59,294 nucleotides of DNA from Pseudocitrobacter vendiensis (GTDB taxonomy: Bacteria; Pseudomonadota; Gammaproteobacteria; Enterobacterales; Enterobacteriaceae). This document shows, one piece after another, positions 53,280 to 59,294 of this stretch. Location of the stretch: the NCBI RefSeq assembly GCF_943590815.1, contig NZ_CALSBS010000026.1:1-59294 (forward strand), given 5' to 3'. Under the pieces are notes generated by a model that was given only the letters and a program-made list of their open reading frames with translations, searched no databases and was not told the origin of the DNA. The position numbers and the translations under genes were made by a program. Position 1 is the stretch's first letter. The number at the start of each line of letters is the position of its first letter.

Positions 53280-53350
53280 TCCCATCCGGCATGAAGCAAA
53301 GCGGCAGGTTGTGCTAACCTGTCGCGCAATTCTATGGCTGGAGGCTCCTC

Positions 53351-54019
53351 ATGCATTTTGACATCGCCTGGCAGGACGTCGATACCGCCCTGCTGGATAT
53401 GGATGGTACGCTGCTCGACCTCGCATTCGATAATTACTTCTGGCAAACGCTGGTGCCTGAGACCTACGGCAGCCAGAAGGGCCTGACGCCGCAGGAAGCG
53501 CGCGACGCGCTGCGCCAGGAGTACCACGATGTGCAGCATACGCTAAACTGGTACTGTCTTGATTACTGGAGCGACCGGCTGGGTTTGGATATTTGTGCGA
53601 TGACCCGCGAGCAGGGGCCACGTGCGGCGCTGCGTGATGATACTGTGCCATTTCTCAATGCCTTACAGGCGAGCGGTAAGCGGCGCATTCTGCTGACCAA
53701 CGCGCATCCGTACAACCTTTCCGTCAAGCTGGAGCATACCGGTCTTGATGCACACCTTGATTTATTACTTTCCACCCACACATTTGGTTATCCGAAAGAG
53801 GATCAGCGGTTGTGGCAGGCGGTAGCGGAACATACAGGGCTGAAAGCGGAGCGCACGCTGTTTATCGACGATAGCGAAGCGATTCTGGACGCGGCGGCGA
53901 CATTTGGTATTCGCTACTGTTTAGGCGTCACTAACCCGGACTCCGGTCTGGCGGACAAAAGCTATTTACGTCATCCCGCCCTGAATGATTACCGTCGTCT
54001 GATCCCCTCACTCAAGTGA
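53351..54019 (+). CDS. yrfG: GMP/IMP nucleotidase YrfG (HAD)
   Basis: HAD-type phosphatase hydrolysing purine 5'-mononucleotides. 222 residues. Motif I LLDMDGTLLDLAFD (about 15-28), motif II RILLTNAHPY (about 115-124) and motif IV FIDDSEAILDAA (about 174-185). First gene of yrfG-hslR-hslO; 10 bases before hslR. Confidence 0.94.
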   Translation: MHFDIAWQDVDTALLDMDGTLLDLAFDNYFWQTLVPETYGSQKGLTPQEARDALRQEYHDVQHTLNWYCLDYWSDRLGLDICAMTREQGPRAALRDDTVPFLNALQASGKRRILLTNAHPYNLSVKLEHTGLDAHLDLLLSTHTFGYPKEDQRLWQAVAEHTGLKAERTLFIDDSEAILDAAATFGIRYCLGVTNPDSGLADKSYLRHPALNDYRRLIPSLK

Positions 54020-54029
54020 AGGAGTGACC

Positions 54030-54431
54030 ATGAAAGAGAAGTCCGTAGCGGGCGTTCGGCTGGATAAATGGTTATGGGCCGCGCGTTTCTATAAAACCCG
54101 GGCGCTGGCGAGGGAGATGGTTGACGGCGGCAAGGTTCACTATAACGGGCAACGCAGCAAGCCCAGCAAGATAGTCGAACTCAACGCGCAGATAACCTTA
54201 CGCCAGGGCAACGACGAGCGTACCGTGGTGGTGAAAAGTATCACCGAACAACGTCGCCCGGCCAGCGAAGCCATGCTGCTTTATGAAGAGACCGCGGAAA
54301 GCATTGAGAAGCGCGAGAAAGTCGCGCTGGCACGCAAACTCAACGCGCTGACGATGCCGCATCCGGACCGACGTCCGGATAAAAAAGAGCGCCGAGACCT
54401 AATGAGATTTAAATATGGCGACAGCGAGTGA
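54030..54431 (+). CDS. hslR: Ribosome-associated heat-shock protein Hsp15
   Basis: S4-domain RNA-binding protein that rescues blocked 50S subunits carrying peptidyl-tRNA. 133 residues, E. coli length. S4 motif [20 protein letters not shown] (about 10-30) and [17 protein letters not shown] 54030 follows GAAGGAGTGACC; the GTG two codons earlier was rejected. Overlaps the open frame of hslO but not its chosen start. Confidence 0.95.
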   Translation: MKEKSVAGVRLDKWLWAARFYKTRALAREMVDGGKVHYNGQRSKPSKIVELNAQITLRQGNDERTVVVKSITEQRRPASEAMLLYEETAESIEKREKVALARKLNALTMPHPDRRPDKKERRDLMRFKYGDSE

Positions 54432-54454
54432 CTGGCGCCTCAAGAGAGAAAATT

Positions 54455-55333
54455 ATGACTCAACACGATCAATTACATCGCTATCTGTTTGAAAACTATG
54501 CCGTCCGTGGCGAACTGGTCACCGTATCAGACACCCTCGAACAGATCCTCGCGAACCACGACTACCCGCAGCCGGTGAAAAACGTGCTGGCCGAGCTGCT
54601 GGTCGCCACCAGCCTGCTGACCGCAACGCTGAAGTTCGCTGGCGATATTACCGTTCAGTTGCAGGGCGACGGCCCGATGACGCTGGCTGTGATCAACGGC
54701 AATAACCAGCAGCAGCTGCGCGGCGTGGCGCGCGTGCAGGGCGATATTCCTGCCGATGCCGACCTGAAAGCACTGGTGGGGAATGGTTATCTGGTGATCA
54801 CTATCACCCCGGAAGAAGGCGAGCGCTATCAGGGTGTGGTGGGTCTGGAAGGCGATACGCTGGCCGAATGTCTGGAAGATTACTTCCAGCGCTCTGAACA
54901 GCTGCCGACGCGTCTGTTTATCCGCACCGGCGAAGCGAACGGTAAGCCTGCGGCGGGCGGTATGCTGTTGCAGGTGATGCCCGCGCAGGACGCCCAGCGT
55001 GATGATTTCGATCACCTGGCGGCGCTGACAGAGACCATCAAAGGCGAAGAGCTGTTCACCCTGCCGGCGAACGATGTGCTGTGGCGTCTGTATCACGAAG
55101 AAGAAGTGACGATTTACGACCCGCAGGACGTAGAGTTCAAGTGCACCTGCTCCCGCGAGCGCTGCGCTGGCGCGCTGAAAACGCTGCCGGATGAAGAAAT
55201 TGATAGCATCCTGGCCGATGAAGGCGAAATCGATATGCACTGCGACTACTGCGGTAGCCATTACGTTTTCAACGCCATGGATATTGCAGAGATCCGCAAT
55301 AACGCCTCTCCGGCGGACCCGCAGGTACATTAA
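54455..55333 (+). CDS. hslO: Redox-regulated chaperone Hsp33
   Basis: Heat-shock holdase switched on by oxidation. 292 residues, E. coli length. The C-terminal Zn site has four Cys in CTC (about 232-234) and CDYC (about 265-268): [11 protein letters not shown] and [13 protein letters not shown] 54455 ([20 protein letters not shown]); GAGAG precedes it. The open frame starts earlier inside hslR, rejected. Confidence 0.96.
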   Translation: MTQHDQLHRYLFENYAVRGELVTVSDTLEQILANHDYPQPVKNVLAELLVATSLLTATLKFAGDITVQLQGDGPMTLAVINGNNQQQLRGVARVQGDIPADADLKALVGNGYLVITITPEEGERYQGVVGLEGDTLAECLEDYFQRSEQLPTRLFIRTGEANGKPAAGGMLLQVMPAQDAQRDDFDHLAALTETIKGEELFTLPANDVLWRLYHEEEVTIYDPQDVEFKCTCSRERCAGALKTLPDEEIDSILADEGEIDMHCDYCGSHYVFNAMDIAEIRNNASPADPQVH

Positions 55334-55346
55334 TTATCCGGCGTTG

Positions 55347-55397
55347 AAAAATGCCATTTGTAGGCCCGGTAAGCGTAGCGCCACCGGGCATTTTTTT
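55347..55397 (+). terminator. REP-based hairpin terminator after hslO
   Basis: AAAAATGCC pairs with GGCATTTTT across a REP-like core TAGGCCCGGTAAGCGTAGCG. A T-run of seven follows. It lies in the convergent hslO/yhgE gap and can serve both. Confidence 0.75.
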
Positions 55398-55403
55398 GAC
55401 CTG

Positions 55404-57131
55404 TCAGTTGCTGTAATACGTTTCCAGCGCTTCACCATCAATCGTCAAGTCGCGCCATGATTTTGCTTTAGTCCCGATTTTTCCTTCACGCATCGCACGC
55501 AAAACCTGCTCTTCCGTCATGCCTTTCGGTAATTGCACCGAGCCTTTATTAGCCCAGGCTTTTTTTGCCGGATCGTATGCGTAAATCAGGCTTCCCTCTC
55601 CTGCGAAAGAAAAAAGTATGCGTTCAGGCTGGCCATCATCATTTAAATCCTGGGTCGTCAGTAAGCAGGCATTTTTTTCACCACAGGATGCAAACCGATA
55701 ACGATCTTCATTCACCACTTGCCAGAAGGCCTCATCCGGTTGGGAAGTGCCTGGCGCTAAGGCAACATTATCCGCCAGATCTTTCATAAAGAGTTGATCG
55801 CGATTCCCGCCCAGCATCGTCAGTAATTCACGCTTACGTTTAGCATCTTTCATATATTCCGCATCGTTTTTCAGCGACACCAGCGCGGCGCGCCCGGTAC
55901 GACCGCTGTGGTCGAGCAGATAGAGGCTGACCTGTTCAGCAGTAATCTTACCGCTGTGATAACGTCCCATATGGCTGTTCACGCTGATACGCCAGCTATC
56001 CAGCACCGGTGAATTGAGCAGCACGAGAATCACCAACGCCAGTAGCGAAACAGCCTGGTTGATCTTGCCCTGAAGCATCAGCGGGTTCTGTCCGTTACGT
56101 CGCACAATGCTAAAGAAATATCCCAACGTCCATACCAGCAGCACCATCACCACCAGCACGCCATGCAGGCGGCCGGGCGTCCAGCCATATTGATTCACGC
56201 GCAGCCACAGCGCCCACGCCGCAATCAGCACATAGATCGGCGCGACCAGAAGCGACGTTTTAATCAGGCAACGCAGCGCACCGGTAAACGGCAGCGATAT
56301 TTTTTGTGGATCGCGAACAATCGCCATCAACAGAAGCAGCAGGAATGCCAGCGTCGAAAGCAGGCCTGCGGCAGAGACGTGGCGGGAAATGGCACTCAGG
56401 CCGGTAAACGGTAACGTAACGATAAACAACAGCGTCAACAGCGATACCAGCGGCAGCAGGCCGGTGGCGATGAGTGTCATCAGTTTTTGAATAGCGCCTA
56501 CCAGCCGCGACTGGGTCCGCGCCAGAATCACCGCCAGCGCCGTAATCAGCCCCAGCGCAAGGTAGATAAACCACTGGGTGTCAAAAAAGAGCGTTTTAAA
56601 AAACGAGATACCGACAATCTTAAACAGTTCACTCCACAGTAAGAGCACCAGCCACGTCAGGCCATTAGCGATAAATATCACCAGCAACGTAAGTGCGTTA
56701 TGCCAGGCTAATCCATAAAATCGGGCATAGCGTGTCACTCCCTGGCGCGGATTCAGGTTCTGCTGTATCCAGGGCAACAGCAGCATCGCCATCAGCAGCA
56801 GGTAGCAGCCATAATCCCAGAGCAGGCTATTCGCTCGCCAGCCAACCTCGCCGTCGATTTGCCACTTCATCCAACCGCTCATTCCCAGTACGGCGACAAA
56901 GACCAGCGCCAGCCATCCCCACAAGCGCTTTTGCCTGAAAGAAATAACCGTGAAAAGAAGTGTCGACGGGAGCGCCACCGTTGCGGGTACGCCGTAAAAT
57001 AACCAGCCGCTGTTTTTCGGTGCCAGCCAGGTGATCAACAGGTAGCACATCAGCCCCTGAACCAGGCCAGTGGCAATCATTCCCCAGCGTGTGGGGCGAG
57101 AGAGTTCAACGTTATCCATGTTGGTATCCAC
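55404..57131 (-). CDS. yhgE: YhgE, DUF4153 multispan membrane protein
   Basis: Inner-membrane protein of unknown function with a DUF4153 region of about 10-12 segments (about 20-395) and a soluble C-terminal part (about 420-575, with [20 protein letters not shown], resembling a repeat-like extracytoplasmic domain). 575 residues from GTG 57131, near the remembered E. coli length of 574. ATG 57119 ([14 protein letters not shown], 571 residues) is an equal alternative, since neither start has a good SD. Divergent from pckA. Confidence 0.82.
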   Translation of the reverse strand: MDTNMDNVELSRPTRWGMIATGLVQGLMCYLLITWLAPKNSGWLFYGVPATVALPSTLLFTVISFRQKRLWGWLALVFVAVLGMSGWMKWQIDGEVGWRANSLLWDYGCYLLLMAMLLLPWIQQNLNPRQGVTRYARFYGLAWHNALTLLVIFIANGLTWLVLLLWSELFKIVGISFFKTLFFDTQWFIYLALGLITALAVILARTQSRLVGAIQKLMTLIATGLLPLVSLLTLLFIVTLPFTGLSAISRHVSAAGLLSTLAFLLLLLMAIVRDPQKISLPFTGALRCLIKTSLLVAPIYVLIAAWALWLRVNQYGWTPGRLHGVLVVMVLLVWTLGYFFSIVRRNGQNPLMLQGKINQAVSLLALVILVLLNSPVLDSWRISVNSHMGRYHSGKITAEQVSLYLLDHSGRTGRAALVSLKNDAEYMKDAKRKRELLTMLGGNRDQLFMKDLADNVALAPGTSQPDEAFWQVVNEDRYRFASCGEKNACLLTTQDLNDDGQPERILFSFAGEGSLIYAYDPAKKAWANKGSVQLPKGMTEEQVLRAMREGKIGTKAKSWRDLTIDGEALETYYSN

Positions 57132-57497
57132 AAATGAGCAGTAGGCGGGATTATCGCATTACGTCTGGTATCACGCTCAAAAAGTGTGGAAATTCGGAAA
57201 AGAGCTCAGCGAGGTGAATCGATTTTTTCCATGAAAGGGTTACGTAATTTTCTTTCAGAAATGCGATTACATTCACATAAACATCGTATTTTAAACTATT
57301 TTTTAACCAATTAAGAACATTTACCCCAATTCAAGTCATTTTCCTGCCATAATCGGGGCCGCTTCGTGACAGGAGTCACAATGAATTCGTAAGTAGACGT
57401 TTTGTCGGGATACGTAAATCTATGAGCCTGGTCGCGGTCAACACCCCTAAAATACCCATAGAATTTGTAGCAATACAATTGGCTAAGGAGCAGTGAA
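57132..57497 (+). promoter_or_regulatory. pckA control region and leader with a CRP site
   Basis: The 366-base gap contains a CRP site at 57259-57280: AAATGCGATTACATTCACAT plus AA matches TGTGA-N6-TCACA in 9 of 10 bases, centred about 228 bases before the pckA ATG. pckA is cAMP-CRP dependent in E. coli. Further on, GTGACAGGAGTCAC (57367-57380) forms a short palindrome with an SD-like core, followed by ATG AAT TCG TAA, a three-codon frame. AAGGAG sits 8 bases before the pckA ATG. Confidence 0.65.
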
Positions 57498-59114
57498 ATG
57501 CGCAATGGTTTAACTCCGCAGGATCTCAAGGCTTATGGTATCAACGACGCACAGGAGATTGTCTACAATCCGGATTACGACACGCTGTATCAGGAAGAAC
57601 TTGATCCTAACCTGGAAGGTTACGAGCGTGGCGTCCTGACCAATCTTGGTGCTATCAACGTCGACACCGGTATCTTTACCGGCCGTTCACCGAAAGATAA
57701 ATACATCGTCCGTGACGATACAACCCGTGATACCGTTTGGTGGTCTGATAAAGGCAAAGGAAAGAACGACAACAAGCCGCTCTCTCAGGAAACCTGGCAG
57801 CACCTGAAAGGACTCGTTTCACAACAACTTTCTGGTAAGCGTCTGTTTATTATCGACGCTTTCTGTGGCGCGAACGAAGATACCCGTCTTTCCGTGCGCT
57901 TCATCACCGAAGTGGCCTGGCAGGCGCACTTCGTCAAAAACATGTTTATTCGCCCAACCGAAGAAGAACTGGCCACCTTTAAGCCAGACTTTATCGTGAT
58001 GAACGGCGCGAAATGCACCAACCCGCAGTGGAAAGAACAGGGGCTGAACTCTGAAAACTTCATCGCTTTCAACCTGACCGAGCGCATTCAGCTGATTGGC
58101 GGCACCTGGTACGGCGGCGAAATGAAAAAAGGGATGTTCTCTATCATGAACTACCTGCTGCCGCTGAAAGGCATCGCGTCCATGCACTGCTCGGCAAACG
58201 TCGGTGAGAAAGGTGATGTGGCGGTCTTCTTTGGCCTTTCCGGTACCGGCAAAACCACGCTATCCACTGATCCGAAACGTCGCCTGATTGGTGATGATGA
58301 ACACGGCTGGGATGACGATGGCGTCTTCAACTTCGAAGGCGGTTGCTACGCGAAAACCATCAAGCTTTCCAAAGAAGCGGAACCGGAAATCTACAACGCA
58401 ATTCGCCGCGATGCGCTGCTGGAAAACGTGGTGGTACTGGCCGATGGCACCATCGATTTTGATGACAACTCGAAGACCGAAAACACTCGCGTCTCTTACC
58501 CGATTTATCACATTGATAATATCGTCAAACCGATTTCCAAAGCGGGCCACGCGACCAAGGTCATCTTCCTGACGGCGGATGCGTTTGGCGTACTGCCGCC
58601 GGTGTCCCGTCTGACCGCTGACCAGACTCAGTACCACTTCCTGTCTGGCTTTACCGCCAAACTGGCCGGTACAGAGCGTGGCGTCAACGAACCGACCCCA
58701 ACCTTCTCCTCCTGCTTCGGCGCGGCATTCCTGTCACTGCACCCAACGCAGTATGCGGAAGTGCTGGTGAAACGCATGAAAGCCTCTGGCGCGCAGGCGT
58801 ACCTGGTCAACACCGGCTGGAACGGCACCGGCAAACGTATCTCGATTAAAGATACCCGCGCCATTATCGACGCCATCCTGAACGGTTCGCTGGATAACGC
58901 AGAAACCTTCACCCTGCCGATGTTCGATTTGCAGATCCCAACCGAACTGCCGGGCGTGGATACGCATATTCTCGACCCGCGTAACACCTACGGTTCCCCG
59001 GAACAGTGGCAGGAAAAAGCCACCGCGCTGGCGAAACTGTTTATCGAGAACTTCGAGAAATACACCGATACCCCGGCTGGCGCCGCGCTGGTAAGCGCTG
59101 GGCCAAAGCTGTAA
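57498..59114 (+). CDS. pckA: Phosphoenolpyruvate carboxykinase (ATP)
   Basis: Gluconeogenic enzyme turning oxaloacetate and ATP into PEP, CO2 and ADP. 538 residues (E. coli 540). Oxaloacetate/metal region with [11 protein letters not shown] (about 62-72), Mn ligand and [15 protein letters not shown] (about 202-216), kinase-1a P-loop [11 protein letters not shown] (about 246-256), kinase-2 [10 protein letters not shown] (about 264), and [13 protein letters not shown] (about 277). A CRP site upstream fits catabolite control. Terminator follows. Confidence 0.98.
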   Translation: MRNGLTPQDLKAYGINDAQEIVYNPDYDTLYQEELDPNLEGYERGVLTNLGAINVDTGIFTGRSPKDKYIVRDDTTRDTVWWSDKGKGKNDNKPLSQETWQHLKGLVSQQLSGKRLFIIDAFCGANEDTRLSVRFITEVAWQAHFVKNMFIRPTEEELATFKPDFIVMNGAKCTNPQWKEQGLNSENFIAFNLTERIQLIGGTWYGGEMKKGMFSIMNYLLPLKGIASMHCSANVGEKGDVAVFFGLSGTGKTTLSTDPKRRLIGDDEHGWDDDGVFNFEGGCYAKTIKLSKEAEPEIYNAIRRDALLENVVVLADGTIDFDDNSKTENTRVSYPIYHIDNIVKPISKAGHATKVIFLTADAFGVLPPVSRLTADQTQYHFLSGFTAKLAGTERGVNEPTPTFSSCFGAAFLSLHPTQYAEVLVKRMKASGAQAYLVNTGWNGTGKRISIKDTRAIIDAILNGSLDNAETFTLPMFDLQIPTELPGVDTHILDPRNTYGSPEQWQEKATALAKLFIENFEKYTDTPAGAALVSAGPKL

Positions 59115-59133
59115 TCGGTCTGGTGAGATGATG

Positions 59134-59168
59134 AAATCCCCCTTCCGTGAGGTTGGGGGATTTTTTTT
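59134..59168 (+). terminator. Intrinsic terminator of pckA
   Basis: Stem AAATCCCCC / GGGGGATTT with loop TTCCGTGAGGTT, followed by a run of eight T. Strong and well placed. Confidence 0.92.
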
Positions 59169-59186
59169 GGCCAGGATTTAGCGCCT

Positions 59187-59219
59187 GTTGCCGGGGGCGC
59201 TGCGCTTGTTCGGCCTACG
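59187..59219. repeat. Single REP palindrome after pckA
   Basis: TTGCCGGGGGCGCTGCGCTT followed by GTTCGGCCTAC is one REP unit downstream of the pckA terminator. Confidence 0.75.
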
Positions 59220-59224
59220 ACAGC

Positions 59225-59294
59225 CCCCTCACCCCGGCCCTCTCCCCCAGGGAGAGGGGGAAAACAACGAGCACAATCGGTTCCCTCTCCCTGC
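59225..59294. repeat. GC-rich long inverted repeat, copy 3 (cut by window end)
   Basis: Left arm CCCCTCACCCCGGCCCTCTC, an inner palindrome CTCTCCCCCAGGGAGAG, and the beginning of the right arm TTCCCTCTCCCTGC. Same family as 22621-22727 and 28140-28225. The right end is outside the window. Confidence 0.8.

Overview
The window is chromosomal DNA of an enterobacterium (family Enterobacteriaceae, in the Enterobacter/Citrobacter/Klebsiella-like range). Gene order follows the E. coli/Salmonella rpsL to pckA segment, and most proteins differ only slightly from what I remember of E. coli (CRP and SlyX look almost unchanged). Intergenic gaps carry REP/BIME palindromes and one 127-bp ERIC element, both typical of enterics. 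I cannot fix the genus from the sequence alone.

Layout. 1-5268 (minus): yheO, tusDCB, then the str ribosomal operon rpsL-rpsG-fusA-tuf, with tuf cut by the window edge. 5433-10075: fkpA (envelope chaperone), slyX, slyD, yheV and the kefGB glutathione-gated K+ efflux pair. 10232-12136: the ABC-F protein yheS. 12149-20222: a malonate decarboxylase cluster, mdcABCDEFGH on the minus strand converging on a LysR gene (mdcR) on the plus strand. In E. coli yheS and yheT are adjacent, so this is an inserted accessory block of about 8 kb. 20472-24076: yheTU-prkB, yhfA and crp. 24125-30079: yhfK, argD, pabA, the fic/yhfG toxin-antitoxin pair and ppiA. 30080-37248: tsgA, an orphan codA, then nirBD-cysG without the nirC found in E. 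coli. 37477-43950 (minus): aroK-aroB-damX-dam-rpe-gph-trpS. 44220-47497 (minus): hofMNOPQ, divergent from mrcA. 50266-55333: nudE, igaA, yrfG-hslR-hslO. 55404-59114: yhgE and pckA.

How the genes work together. MdcB and MdcG make and attach the 2'-(5''-triphosphoribosyl)-3'-dephospho-CoA group on the acyl carrier MdcC. MdcH primes it with malonyl, MdcA exchanges malonate for acetate, MdcD/E decarboxylate malonyl-S-ACP, and MdcF imports malonate. NirBD makes ammonium from nitrite and needs siroheme, which the next gene cysG supplies. The nirB promoter carries clear FNR and NarL/NarP sites. CRP-like sites lie at crp, between ppiA and tsgA, and upstream of pckA. Two ArgR boxes precede argD, and a sigma-E-like promoter precedes fkpA.

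Most of the window is ordinary core genome. The places worth a second look are the mdc insertion, the missing nirC, the orphan codA beside nirB, the Fic module with a divergent active site, and a family of long GC-rich inverted repeats present three times. I found no CRISPR array, tRNA, rRNA, transposase, integrase or prophage gene. Starts were chosen by ribosome-binding site and remembered E. coli protein lengths. No database search was possible.
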